The notes: generated by a model not told the origin, from the sequence alone. Counted from the stretch's first letter, positions 33,013-44,558 are shown. The stretch: DNA of 64,000 nt from Mytilisepta virgata (GCA_028015205.1 CM051514.1:32194150-32258149), one strand, 5' to 3'. Numbers and translations are program-made.

Positions 33013-33599
33013 AAGGTAGTGAGAGTGCTTTCACAATATTCAAAACTGCAGAAAGATATGAGGGAGTGGATTTTTCACATTTTACTACAAAACTTACAAA
33101 TGAGGCCGCATTGAAAATCTTTATTTTGGTCCTAAAAAGACATGAAGGAGGGCCTAGAACCAAGAAATTAAACTATTTGTGACCTAAATAAAAATTTCTG
33201 AGTTTGTGACCTTGACCTTTAAGCCATAAATTGTAACATATTTCAATCATATAAAATAGCATAACATGATTAACCCCAAACAGTATTCATTTACAGTGGT
33301 CACGATTTGAAAAAAAATAGAACTGGGAGTGCAATGTTTAATAAAGTTTGTGAAGGTAGATATTTCAACCTAAAGACACATTCAAATAGCACTGTATAGT
33401 CATACAAAGCATAATGATGAAACTCCAAGAAGTACTTGAAATATAGAGCAGGGGCAATATGTGAACATGAACCAAGGGTATGCAAAGTTAAACTGTGTCT
33501 GTGACTCAAGACAGAGTAGTCATGACTTTGGATGGATGATCGGACAGACTGACAGATGCATGGAAGACCGTTCATTATAGGGCATTAAATAAATTATAA
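33013..33599. other. 3' flank of the transposase gene
   Basis: No repeat end or polyadenylation signal could be fixed. The frames at 32918-33163 and 33300-33575 (-) are unsupported. Confidence 0.35.
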
Positions 33600-34268
33600 T
33601 TAATACATAATCCAGAATCCCTCCTCATCTTGTGCATAAACCAGTGGAGAACTCAAACTCTTGATCTCCACAAGCTTTTTAATTGTACCAGTTAAGGCTT
33701 TACATTTATATAATCCTGTCGGAATATGTAGTTCAACATCAAGAACTTCAACAATACAGTAAACATGCTCAACGTTATAACTAGAATGAATAAAAATTTT
33801 GACAATTTTGCCAAAATTTCCTTTTTCAATTGCAAGGTTTAAACTTATAATTGATGAATCTCTGTTTCCTGTTGCTGCACTGGCAGCACTAAAAATTGTG
33901 ACACGTCCAGTGTAGTCATTTGTCAAATGATATTTTCTTAGTACTTTTGCAGTTGCATCTAAAGGTTTAGTTAAAATAGCTTCTCTTTGTGTTAGGCTTC
34001 TACCCCTAGGCTGCCATTCCTCAAAGGGGATAAAGTTTCGAGTATTTTTTCTTTCTGTCATATACATCTCCCATAACATATTTAGCTCTGGGATTTTGGT
34101 ACATTGTAAAACGAAAATGTCATTTAGTAATTCCTCATTCAGCTGAATCTGCTTGGTTTTGCAATTGGATTCATCATCTAACTCAAAATCACCTGTGAGA
34201 TCACTTGATTCTAGGAATTTCATGTCAATTATCCTAGTTGCCGCTAAAAATTGGCTAAAATCGTAAAG
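33600..34268 (-). CDS. Transposase exon C: C-terminal segment
   Basis: 222 codons then TAA. It starts 'LYDFSQFLAATRIIDMKFLE', continuing directly from '..IIETYL'. It includes 'FIPFEEWQPRGRSLTQREAI' and a C-terminal domain rich in Val/Ile strands ('GKIVKIFIHSSYNVEHVYCI'). The exon begins at an acceptor CAG at 34271-34269, well upstream of the internal ATG at 34223. Confidence 0.8.
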   Translation of the reverse strand, partial: LYDFSQFLAATRIIDMKFLESSDLTGDFELDDESNCKTKQIQLNEELLNDIFVLQCTKIPELNMLWEMYMTERKNTRNFIPFEEWQPRGRSLTQREAILTKPLDATAKVLRKYHLTNDYTGRVTIFSAASAATGNRDSSIISLNLAIEKGNFGKIVKIFIHSSYNVEHVYCIVEVLDVELHIPTGLYKCKALTGTIKKLVEIKSLSSPLVYAQDEEGFWIMY

Positions 34269-37200
34269 CTGAAATAAACAAATTAAAATTAAGCAAAGAT
34301 AAAATGGAAAAGTTACTGATGGTTTGACCTAATTATTCAGACAAACAAGTATTTAAAAGGAATTCAAATTTATATCAAAATTTTCTCTTTCTCACTGTAT
34401 TTGGAAAATAAAAGAGAAACAAATGCACACATCTAAATATGAACAAACGTAAACACGTATGTGCGTTGGATAAACGGGTGGGGCCAGGACCCCAATCTTT
34501 GAACTTGATCTGTATTTTGTCATAAGTATCATTGTGTTAAAATTTGATGAGGATCGGTCAAGGCAAACTCAAATTAACTGACGGAAACCAATTTGTCTAC
34601 AGACGTCAAAGACGACAAAGACATACCCCTACCATAATACGACCATTTTCTGTTTGTCAAACACTTCAACACAAATTGCGTTTAAGTGTTTGACAATGAA
34701 ATTAAATCCAGCTATAATTTTTATATTCACGGAAAATAAAAGGTCAAAGTTGTTCCATGGAGTGTAATATTTATAATTTTGCTTTGTGTTATCATTGTAA
34801 AATACAGTTTTACTTATTTTTGTCTTTTTACCTATCATTTTTTTTGCCTTTTCACTGTCTAACGAGTCTACACAGTACTATCATGTTCAAGTTTACCTTG
34901 AATTACTTACTAAATATGTCTCTATTATGGTTGATTCTGGATGTCTTTTATTTATTGCCCTTTTGGAAATCCATCCATTAAGTCGCTCAAAGCCAAACAT
35001 CCATGTGGAATATAAAGGACCATATCTTCTGATGCCATCTATAATGTGATGCAATAAATGCTGTGTAATGTTCTGAAAAATAATAAACATACAGTACTAG
35101 TGCAAAAATATTATCATGATTATTTAAATACTATTGCCAGAAAAATAAAGGGCTACCGCAAGCGCATCATGATACGACCGAAGCATGTTGACAAGGGAAA
35201 TCTAAACAAGTGTGTATTAAAAGTGAATGTGGAAACAATTTTGAGCATGACACAGTCATTTGCTGGACATCAAAATGGCTGCAAAATGGTAAAATTCTTT
35301 GTATGTATTCATCATACCATATACAATAAAAGTTTGTCAAAATCGGGTTAGAAATTTAAAATTAACAGCTGCACTAAGAGTGCTTAATATGACTGAAGCA
35401 TGTTGACACAATAATGTTGAATAAGTGTACATTTAAAGTAAGGGTAGACAATATCTTGTTAGACATACACTAACTAAGATATTTTGAGAGAATAAAAAAG
35501 ATTTGAGGTACTTTGTAAAAGTGCGAATTTGCCTCCCATTGGCCCCTTATAGCTCGGAAATGTTTAGAGCTACGCAAAATCCATTCATATACTACCGAAA
35601 GCTTATTTCAAGAGGAGTCCCATGAAAATCCAATAAAAAATAAAAATTTCAGGTACTTTGTTTAAGTGCAAATTTGTCCCCCCTTTGGCCTCTTATAGCT
35701 CAGAAATGGTAAAAGCTACATAAAATCTGTTGACATACTACCAAAAGCTTATCTCAAGAGGAATCAAAAGAAACAAATCCCATCGAAATCCAATAAAAAA
35801 TAAAAATTTGAGGTACTTTGTTAAAGTGCAAATTTGGCCCCTTTGGTCCCTTATAGCTCGGAAACAGTAAAAGCTACATAAAATCCGTTGGCATACTACT
35901 GAAAGCTTAGGTCAAGAGGAATCCAAAGAATCAAATCCAATCAAAATCCGATAAAAAATAAAAATTTGAGGTACTTTGTTAAAGTGCAACTTTGACCCCT
36001 TTTGGCCCCTTATAGCTCAGAAACGGAAAAAGTTTTCAAAAATTTGATTGCTGAGCGCCATGTTAATTTTTTTTATAAGGAATCCATTAAAAAAACTGCA
36101 TTGAAATATGACAAAATTTAAAATAAATAAATTTTTGGATATTTACCCCTTTTTAGCCCCATTTATCTCAAAAACGGTAAATATTACATTTAATCCGTGG
36201 ACATATTCCAGAGAGGGAATTTCATAAGGAACATAATAAAAGAAATCCCATCAAATTCTGACAAATAATGAATGTTCTACATCAAAATATACAAAAACAC
36301 CTAATTTTCCCCTTTTTGGTCCTTTTTTTTTAAAAACAGGTGGGGCCACAATACCCAAAATCAATACCAGCCTTCCTTTTGTGCCAAATAATGTTGTGTT
36401 AAAATTTCATAAGGATTGGTCAACTGGAACTGAAGTTATCATCCGGAAACGAAGCGTCTACAGACGCGGACGTGGACGACGACGACTGCATCATACCATT
36501 ATCATGATTATACGACCTCAAAAATTTGTTTTCGGTTGTATAAAAAATCAAATCAGTGATTGATATTTTTTCTCAGTTATGTGGTATAATTTTCAATTTT
36601 CAAGATTATTTACTTCAGCCATATGAAATTATAATAATCCAAAAAACATGTAAATTATTAGTCTGAATTAGACCACTTTATGATCCACATATTATTATAG
36701 CTTTGGAACTGTTGTATATCTATATATGATTTTCTTCAACCACTGCTGTATCCCTAATCCAAGATGTAAATTATTTCTAATCCTGTCATGTCTTGTACAT
36801 TGCAACTAAACTGCATTGCAATTCACTGTGTATTTTATGCTTTATCTGACCTCGACATAAAAGCTATATCTGAAGGTTAATCCAGAAAAGGGCTTCACAT
36901 GTGAATTAAATGAAGAATGCTTCTCTGCAAATATATATTCAAAAAATTAGGTATACATGGTATATGTAGCAAAGTCCTTCACACAAAATTCAACTGGTTT
37001 CAATGCCCCATGTATCTTCAGGGTAATGTCGCTGTTAGCGGCCATAACTACATTGCATATAACAATGACATTACCCCTTGAAACAGGTTGGATTTTGTGT
37101 GATGGACGTTGCTACGTATACCATGTAAACCTAATTATTTGAATACATATTTGCAGAGAAGCATTCTTCATTTACTTTATCTGTATTATTCCTTGTGTAA

Positions 37201-39711
37201 GTTTTGACCTACACACACACATATATATCAGTCTTGAACAAATACCTTTGAACCTGTAAAAAAATTACAGGTCAATGCATTCTATTTTAAAACTTTTGAA
37301 AAAGAAGATCCAGGCCTACGGGCAAAAAATTTCTATCGTGAAGACTGATATATATATATATATGTGTGTCTGTGTGTGTTTTGAACAACTGCAAATTAAA
37401 AATGTAAAGTCTGAGACAGAAATTATCACCAGTATCACAATGAGTATGAAGGACGAGCTGTGCTACTGGTGATAATTTTTCTGAAACTTTTATAACTGCT
37501 GTTTAAAAAATGCAAAGGAATGGTCGGTAAACATCAGCATTTAATTGTCCATTGTTTCTTTTCATGAGTGTAGGATTGCACATGTTGAGTGTTCAAAATC
37601 ATATTCACAGTAATACTGACAAATACCTGTATTGAAACTGGAAAGTTTCTTTCTATTAATGCTAACACAGTGTTAAGATCTTCTTCCAACTTATCCAAAT
37701 CATTAATTTGGTGTTCTTCTGCAAACAATCTAGCCAGGCAGTCATAAAACTGAAAGAGGGTCTGCTCTTGAGATAATCCTAACTGGTTTCTAAGACAGTA
37801 TTTTAAAATTCCCCTACATGCCAACTCCTTCCAATCATGCGATTTTAAAGCTGTGGTTGTAGAAAATATTGGTGATTTTTTAATGGCTGCTCCAAATGGA
37901 AACCTTAGTTTACCAAATCTGTCATTGCACAAAGAAATATCTTTGATAACATAAGGTGGATGCGGCAGTTTTGTGTAAGATACAACTTTTTCATCTTCTT
38001 GTGTTAAGGCTGACTGAGTATTTGATACAGGTTGATTAGACTTCCTTTTCTTTGGGTTCTTAGGTCTAACTTGTTCTATATTCCAGTATTCCACAGGCCA
38101 AATTTCTTGAAATCTGTTGAATTCTTTTTCTTGTAATCTAACCTTTTGTGAATCTTCTTTGCCTGTTATTAAGTTATGAATGTTTAACATGCACCGTTGA
38201 ATGGTATGCATCCCATCGGGGTTTGATTCCAATGGACGATTATAACCTGGCAAACGAGTTAAAGGACTTGGACCCTTGCATCCTGTTGCACTTGCAATGC
38301 TTGTGGCTTGTGCTTTGTTCTTAGCTCTTTTAAATGCCTTTGCATAAGATGAATACTCCTCTTCTGTTCTCATCTTTGGTTTATCAGCAACTTCTGTTGC
38401 TAATGGAAATCCAGTGATAACTTTTAACTGGTGACCTTCTGCCAAGTAGCTTCTATTTCTTAAATAGACAGTTTTATATAAGTGTTTGCAATGGATGCCA
38501 GTAATGTGACACCAGATACAGCCGTGAAAGGCTCCAGAGCCTGAGAGATGGAATGTTTTACAGAATCCTGGGTAGTCTAGGATGTAAAGAAGCAGCTTGA
38601 TTTTTAATTTGATAGGAGCACCTTGGTAATCTTTTACATAACTGTATTGTGTTAAATATAATAATTCATCAACAAGAATTTCAAAGTATGTATCTTGAGA
38701 AGATGCCTCAGATTTCTCATCACCAGGTATTATCATGATAACGAAAATATTTCGAAACAACATTCTGACTTTACGTATTAAATTGAAAAATGGAACAGTA
38801 ACCACGGTAAACGAATAAGTTTGATTAAAAGAATGATATGGTGCGACACCGTCTGCTTCCAAACCGATAACTATGCCATTTGTATCTCCTTCAAAGTAGT
38901 CATCTTTCCTAAACAGTTTTAAAAATTCAGAAGAATCTTGTATATCTCTAAGTGCTATATTGCCATTATAAGCAGGAATTTCTGTCTGTAGCATTGCTGC
39001 TAGGCTAACATTGCCAAATATCCTTTCAAGTCTTGGGCCAATAGGTATGTATTTAATTTGACGCTTAGGCCGACCTGTTGCTGTATACCTTGGTGTGTTA
39101 CAAACAGGACATTCCTCTAAATCACGGTATAATTTGCCCTCTGACATGTTTCTATATACAGCACAGTGGTTTATACACACATCGTATTTACGAACTGGAA
39201 GAAGAAATTCTTGTATTAGTTTCTTTGCTTCATAATAGGATTTTGGTAAGAAATTAGGCTGTGGTAAAGTTTCTTTTTCTATTTCTAATAACTTAGTCAT
39301 TGTTCCTTTTGATATGTTTGTATTTGTGTAAGTTGCAAATCGTTCTCCAATAGCACATAAAACTGATTTGTCACTACCTAAAAATAGCTTCTGTTCACCA
39401 ATTTTATTGTTGAACATTTTGGCACTAAACTCAGGATCCCATGTCTCTATATCATGTTTACCTTGACTAATATCAAAATCAAATCTAGATTCATCCTCAC
39501 TGGAGCTCTCAGTCTCTGAGTTTGTCATGTTTATGTATTTATTGTATGTGCATGGGACAGGTGTAGCATCATTGACTTCCAAAGTACATGCAACATTTTC
39601 ATCAGAGATATTGCCGAAGTTGTCACTGTTTATTTCGTCTGAATCTGAACTTGATTCCAACTTTTCTTTATTTATTTGTGGAATAAAACTCAATAGGAAC
39701 TCATCAGACTC
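33600..39711 (-). CDS. CACTA/Plavaka-like (Tnp2 + DUF4218) transposase gene, three exons
   Basis: Splicing joins exon A 39711-37627, exon B 35072-34911 and exon C 34268-33600 into one frame of about 971 codons with no stop. Both introns are phase 0 with proper borders: CAG|GTATTT ... TTTTTCAG|AAC and TTA|GTAAGT ... TTTATTTCAG|CTT. Exon A carries the Tnp2-type catalytic region: CPVC near residue 201, 'LEADGVAP' near 284, 'LDYPGF' near 378, zinc pair GCIWC near 398. Exon B and the start of exon C form the DUF4218-type segment ('IIDGIRRYGPLYSTWMF'). In this superfamily the protein binds and cuts the element's inverted ends. An AG acceptor (TTTTTTTTGTAG) just before 39711 and the lack of an ATG imply at least one more 5' exon that I did not find. 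The terminal inverted repeats were not located. An intact frame implies recent mobility or selection on a domesticated gene. Confidence 0.8.
34472..34648 (-). repeat. Partial copy of the GCTCACCTGG-family element in transposase intron 2
   Basis: 'GGGTGGGGCCAGGACCCC', 'GATGAGGATCGGTCAAGGCA' and 'GTCTACAGACGTCAAAGACG' through 'CCATAATACGACCA' match the distal half of 32590-33012. Confidence 0.7.
34911..35072 (-). CDS. Transposase exon B: DUF4218-type segment
   Basis: 162 bp, 54 codons, phase 0-0. Contains 'HHIIDGIRRYGPLYSTWMF', 'FERLNGWISKRA' and 'NKRHPESTIIETYL', the hallmark of the DUF4218 region in EnSpm/Plavaka-like transposases. Exon A ends 'FPVSIQ' and this begins 'NITQHLL', a natural join. 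Confidence 0.85.
35110..36548 (-). repeat. Helitron-like minisatellite element in transposase intron 1
   Basis: About four units of some 155 bp repeat 'AAAATTTGAGGTACTTTGTT', 'AAAGTGCAAATTTG', 'CCCCTTATAGCTCGGAAA' and 'CTACCGAAAGCTTA' (35495-36050), followed by more diverged units. The block ends with 'GTCTACAGACGCGGACGTGG', a GACGACGACG tract and 'GGTTGTATAAAA' near 36545. Those are the distal motifs of 32590-33012. A doubled segment 'GACCGAAGCATGTTGACA' (35176 and ~35390) lies at its other side. Confidence 0.65.
36907..37174. mobile_element. 268-bp foldback element in transposase intron 1
   Basis: The left arm from TAAATGAAGAATGCTTCTCT (36907) pairs with the right arm ending AGAAGCATTCTTCATTTA (37174) over roughly 95-100 bp, with scattered mismatches. 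Inner 'GGGTAATGTCGCTGTTA' pairs with 'TAACAATGACATTACCC'. No coding capacity. A miniature palindromic transposon is the best reading. Confidence 0.8.
37211..37380. repeat. Inverted (AC)n(AT)n / (AT)n(GT)n microsatellite pair
   Basis: 'ACACACACACATATATATCA' with 'GTCTT' near 37211-37235 is the reverse complement of 'AAGACTGATATATATATATA' and 'TGTGTGT' near 37337-37378, separated by about 100 bp. Confidence 0.7.
37627..39711 (-). CDS. Transposase exon A: Tnp2-like catalytic region
   Basis: 695 codons, all open. Ser/Asp/Glu-rich N terminus (residues ~10-80), then 'DVCINHCAVYR' and 'ECPVCNTPRY' zinc-type pairs, 'IKYIPIGPRLERIF', and the DDE-type core 'LEADGVAPYHSFNQTYSF' ... 'MIIPGDEK' ... 'LLYILDYPGFCKTFHLSG' ... 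'FHGCIWC'. 'NPDGMHTI' is near residue 500 and a basic patch 'RPKNPKKRKS' near 550. The open frame continues to 37534, past the donor at 37626, but that tail is intronic. A putative start at 39693 is a TTG, not ATG; reading upstream to the acceptor is preferred. Confidence 0.85.
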
Positions 39712-39869
39712 CTACAAAAAAAATTACTTTGAGTAGTGGAGTGATCATGATAAGTTGTCATAAGTAAAATTTTTTGGCAAATACAAATCAGTGAACAATG
39801 CATATGGTCCTGATGGTTAAGATCAGATATGTTAAACAACCTTTCTATATTCTAGATGCATTTTTTTGT

Positions 39870-40560
39870 TCTTTTCGTTGTATTTTGTTTTGTTTTGTTT
39901 TTTAATTTTTTTTTAAATTTTGGACCTTTTAATCCTTTTTGGACCCTTATTTCCCTAAAATGGGGTCCAAGGTCCTTTAAATAGTCATTTATGTTATCTG
40001 CACTTCAGAACCTTAACACAGATATTACAACCCTACTTTTCAGCAATTTTCTATTTTGGACCTTTTTTTTTACACTTTTTGAAATATTATAATAGATGAC
40101 CTTACATACATCATTCCTGTCAAGTTTCATTATAATTGGCACAGTAGTTTCCAAGAAAACAAAAAAAATATGTTATTTCCCATAGGGTCCAATGTTAATC
40201 TATATATCAATGTGCCACCATAGCCGCCATGTTTGCAATCCGATTGGAACGAAATGAGGACTCTTTGTAGAGGACCTCCCAATGACCATTACTATAAACT
40301 TTCAAAACATTTGGTTTGTAATTTCAGAGGAGAAGAATTTTGAAAATCGGCCAATCAGAAACAAGAATTGGCTGTGGCGGCCATGTTTTAAGTCTGATCG
40401 GCACCAAATGAGGATGTATAATAAAAGCCCTTCCATACATCACTCCTTTCATGTTTCATTATAATTGGCCCAGTAGTTTCCAAGAAAACAAAAAATATGT
40501 GATTTCCCATAGGGTTCAATGTTAAACTATGTGCCACTGTAGCCACCTGATTTCTTGGGC
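39870..40560. repeat. Patchwork of minisatellite-element fragments
   Basis: 'GGACCCTTATTTCCCTAAAA' and related text resemble 32790-32830. 'CGGCCAATCAGAAACAAGAA' and 'GCGGCCATGTTT' (40345-40390) are the reverse complement of the 6.6-7.8 kb unit. Two ~100-bp segments with 'CAGTAGTTTCCAAGAAAACA' (about 40143 and 40470) duplicate each other. Confidence 0.6.
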
Positions 40561-40860
40561 ATTTGACTTTAATAAAAAAATGGTAAAAAGCACCAGTTCA
40601 TACATGTGTATTTACATATAATTCTTATAGTTTAAACTGGTCTAAGACTTGTTTGACAGTTGTAGCGTGAAAAATGTGTTTACAAGCTAAAAATAGAAGC
40701 CAGAAGTGACATTGCAATTCAACACTCCACATGCGACAGATATAAGTGAATAAAATGGTCATACGAAAACATATAATGTACGAAAACAAATGACACAACT
40801 ATAACAGTGTCCAGTGTAAGTCATATGGTGTAAGTTAGATTTAGGAAAACAGTATTTAGG
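40561..40860. other. AT-rich spacer
   Basis: Nothing recognised. Confidence 0.3.
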
Positions 40861-42085
40861 GTATCGGGTGGTTTCACCCTAGTTACGTGTTCGCCCTGGG
40901 TTGTTTCGCCTGAGTGGTTTCGCCCTTATCAGTGAGTGGTTTCGCCCTCCTATATTATTAGGTAAATAATAAATGTTTTTATTTAATAAAAGTATTGTAA
41001 TGCAACTAATCAGTACTCTTTGAAAATGTTGATAAAGCCAATTAAAGGAAATCGTTAAATAAACATGTTTGCAGATGAATAAATTCACTGAAAAAGAAAT
41101 ACGAAAATTTTGTGCATAAAGAATACGTTTACAATTGCGCAATTATTAGTTTACATTTCACCGGGAAAAAATTACCCCAAAATTGAAGGTAGAAGAAAAT
41201 GTCAGAAGGCCTGTGATTGGATATAATGTACTGGAAATGTGTATAAACTTAAAGCCCAACCATATATGTATAAAATTGAATAGAAATAAAAAGCATATTT
41301 GTTAACACATAGACAGACATATTATTAATATTAAAAGGGGGCTTGCTGACTCTATGAAGAACGGTCTATTCACACAGTTTGTTTGTTTATCATGCATTCC
41401 AAGACTATAAAAAAATAAAATTATTTTGGGAAATTATCAATCAACTGTAGCATTTGAGATCGATAAATCCTTAAATTCATTATTTTGTATTGATATATAA
41501 AAATCTACAAAAATCAGGGCGAACCGGAAATAGGGCGAAACAACCCAGGGCGAACCGGAAGTAGGGCGAAACAACTCAGGTGCGAACCGGGATTACGGCG
41601 AAACCTAACCCGAATAATCCAGTCGTTATATGACACTCACTCGTTCGTTACATTAACGCCTGAATGCATTTACCTGGGAAATCCTTCAATTGGAATAATT
41701 GTTAGCGCTTTGCATCATGGGTATTTTTTACTTAAAATTTAGCACGAAAAAGAAGTGGAGCTTATCAATGTTTGTAAACATGTTTAATGGAACGATCTAA
41801 TACGACATGTGTATATTGTAACCATGTATTTAACTTTAACAATCTAAAATTGCGTATTTCGTCTCGATTGATCTCAATGCGACATTTACTCAGACCAGCG
41901 GTTTGTAAACAATAGCTTGAACGGAAGTGCGATTGCTCATACTCATAGGAAAGAATCACTATGATTGGTCACGTAATTCAGAGAGCAGTTGAAGGATTTT
42001 TAACACTGGGTGCGTTCAAGCACTCGATAGGTGAACAGCCGCCAGAGGGCGCAGAATTATTCGAGTTAGGCGAAACCACCCGGAT
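40860..42085. mobile_element. Foldback element with GGTGGTTTCGCCC motifs, ~1.2 kb
   Basis: Terminal CGGGTGGTTTCACC (40865-40878) pairs with GGCGAAACCACCCG (42069-42082). Near the left end the motif repeats three times ('GGGTTGTTTCGCC', 'AGTGGTTTCGCCC' twice). An inverted set lies inside at 41516-41610, with 'AGGGCGAAACAACCCAGGGC' and 'GAACCGGAAGTAGGGCGAAA'. The interior has no transposase. Just inside the right end (42040-42053) is CCGCCAGAGGGCGC, which resembles a CTCF core motif. Confidence 0.65.
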
Positions 42086-42638
42086 TCGGTATTTGTCTCT
42101 ACTCTAGTCTACAGTATATAAAATGTACCATGATCTGGTTGCATTTTAAAAAATGATCTGCAATCGTCCTTTTTAGGATTTGTTGATGCTTCCCTTTGCA
42201 ATTAGTCATTTGACATGGACAATAGAATGTAGCCTTTTTTGCATGTTTACTTAACATCTCGTCAATTGTGTCGTGCTATTTTGTGATCATGATCATAATA
42301 TTTCTAAAATGACCATTTCGAAAACATATTATTGAAAGCGTTTAATTGACCATAAATACATAAAGCATCGGCTTAAAACCTGTAATCCAACCCTGACCTT
42401 ACTACAAAATCGAAATTATTGTGAATATGTATATAAGGCCAGTATATATCATAAACTCTTTAAATATTATTCAAGTGACTATATAACGTAAAACTTCGTA
42501 TTTTTAAGGAGAAAAGACAATAAACTAATGTACTAGGTATCAGTAATTATTGAACCCTTTTTAACCACAGCATTGACTGGTACCTGAGATGTGCTGGGAA
42601 CAGTTTTAAAAAAGGCGCAATTTGCAATTTTGAAAATC
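42086..42638. promoter_or_regulatory. Upstream region of the zinc-ribbon exon
   Basis: AT-rich; holds whatever promoter or 5' UTR drives the exon at 42639. No TATA box or other element can be defended by position. Confidence 0.2.
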
Positions 42639-42936
42639 ATGGCTTCAAGTTCAACTGCAAAATGCAGTTCGTGTGGCCACAATATTAATCCCAACCACAA
42701 ATTTTGTGGAGGTTGTGGCAGATCTAGAAGTACGTTAGTACGGTGTTTGACCTGCGATACAGAATTGCATAATTATAAGTTTTGCGTTGGATGTGGTGAG
42801 GAAAACACAAGTATGACAACGGCAGTCGGTAACACCACGAGTGTAATTAGTAATGATGTACCTGCAGATCTAGATTCCGAGAATTTGGCCAGTTTGAGTG
42901 CTGATCATGACTCGAAGACATCAAATGCAAATCCAG
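42639..42936 (+). CDS. Zinc-ribbon protein, first coding exon
   Basis: ATG at 42639 was chosen because the 16 codons upstream lack similarity and MASSSTAKCSSCGHN is a natural start. Two zinc-ribbon pairs are visible: CSSCG...FCGGCG and CLTC...FCVGCG, each about 20 residues. They are of the 'double zinc ribbon' type often found at the N terminus of eukaryotic and transposon-derived proteins. A Ser/Thr/Asp-rich tail ends at the donor CCAG|GTATGC (42937), phase 1. No matching downstream exon was recognised. The piggyBac-like fragment at 44.56 kb is in the wrong phase with the acceptor I see. Function unknown. Confidence 0.55.
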
Positions 42937-43280
42937 GTATGCTGTAGTCATATTACTAAATTAGCTGGGCCAAGTAGCCCACGGCCCCTAAAATTTGACC
43001 TACATGTAGGCCACTGAAATTTTGTTTATTACGGCATAAGCATATAACAGTTTTCTATTGAAAATATAGTCCTTGGCTACTACATGAAAATTTCTAAGGT
43101 ACAACCCAGTGCAGAGACATGTATTTTATGTCTCTGACTCTGCTACATGTAATCCTATGAGAATGCATATGGTCCTTTTGAAATTATTAAGGTGGAATCT
43201 TACTGACTTCGTCCAGTTCTAGTAGTCCGAAGGACTAGCTTTGTGAAATAGTTTGCAGTTCTCCCCGAAAATAGGTAGGC

Positions 43281-43412
43281 ACAGGACTAGTTAGCTGCGG
43301 AACCGTAGCTCATATGGTCCTTGTGCTGATTTTTTGATAGTTGCGGACCAAAAAAAAAAAGAAAAAAAAAAGGACCTAAAGAGCTACGATTCCGCAGCTA
43401 AGGACTAGTGTA
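43281..43412. repeat. Imperfect inverted repeat, ~38-bp arms
   Basis: 'GGACTAGTTAGCTGCGGAAC' then 'CGTAGCTC' (43281) pairs with 'GAGCTACGATTCCGCAGCTA' and 'AGGACTAGT' (43382-43410). The loop includes an A-rich run with one G. 'GTCCGAAGGAC' nearby (43226-43236) is a separate short hairpin. Confidence 0.7.
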
Positions 43413-43894
43413 CTGTTAGTGTTGAACCCTGCAGGTACATTGTATTTCAAGCTAAGGACTTTGATGAATCAGAATCAAAGGTCCACCCTTAAAAAGTAAA
43501 AGGTTATCTGTTTAAAATGAGCACCAGGAATGGAAGGCCCAAGACTTATGAATTTTGAAAATGAAAGGCCCATGTTGAAAAATTATAGGTCCCTAACCTC
43601 AGACCTGCATAATTTTGAACGCCTGCTTGGAATTTATACCCAAACCCTAACACTTTTTTCCACACCAACAAAAAATACCGTCAGGAAATCTACTTTCACT
43701 TCTTCTCGAATGGGAAGTCAGAAGAAATAAACATGTCATGTAAGCTTCAATGCATACAGATTCTAACTTTTGTTGTCAAAATTCAAAACAGTATAACTAC
43801 CAAAATTGTGGTAATCGTCAATTGCAATTTTTTTCATTCACATTATGATCGTGGCAGACTTTACAGTATAGCAGAACTGAATTACATGTACATT

Positions 43895-43910
43895 GGGGGG
43901 GGGGGGGGGG
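43895..43910 (+). repeat. G16 homopolymer
   Basis: Sixteen consecutive G. Such runs can form G-quadruplex or slip, and sequencing length is unreliable. Confidence 0.85.
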
Positions 43911-43989
43911 TTTCGTGATGCGTGATCGGGTGTTTTTTACTTGATATTGTACAAATGTAGGTGTCAGTCTGACATTTTTTTGTTTTCTT

Positions 43990-44275
43990 TTTTTTTTAGT
44001 TGTTTGCAGATACAGTACAGCATCACGGGCCTTTAGTCACGGGTTCTGCAATAACGGTTGTTTCACGCCATCAAAGTCACGACATTATGCCGTTAAAATT
44101 TCACAACATTTTCACTGGGTTTTCAGGTGGTACGTCTTAAGGGGGTTTTCACGGTTAATTTTTCACGGTTTACCCGTGAAGTGTTTGTGAATATGTCGTG
44201 AAATTTTCTGTGAATTTCACCAGTCATTTCACAACATTTTCACGATGTTTTGTAACAGTAGTCGATTTAAACACA
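43990..44275 (+). repeat. CGTGAAA short-motif repeat element, copy 2
   Basis: Many TTTCACG/TTTCACA motifs; the block ends 'TTTTGTAACAGTAGTCG', the inverted form of the border of 31960-32300 ('ACTACTGTAACA'). Confidence 0.7.
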
Positions 44276-44558
44276 CAAAACGAACGATTTTTAAAATAGG
44301 TACTACAGTATATAATTTATTAAATGAAATTATGTGGAACAAAATACGCCTTCGGAATTTTATTGATATAATACAATGTACATGCCATTCCTGAAATTAT
44401 AGGTTAATACTTCAGAGTTTTACTCCAACTGGTCACTAGCTTAACATTTTTTCAGTTAACGCTTATGTCTGTTAAAAGAACTGCTTCCTTGAACAAAACA
44501 AGTTGGACCATGTCAAATTTCAACACAGCATCGTTGATGGTTTGAATTGAACGTACAG

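Noticed and set aside
42040..42053. CTCF site called as a feature
   Set aside because: A single 14-bp resemblance inside a mobile element cannot be supported without binding data; kept only as an observation.
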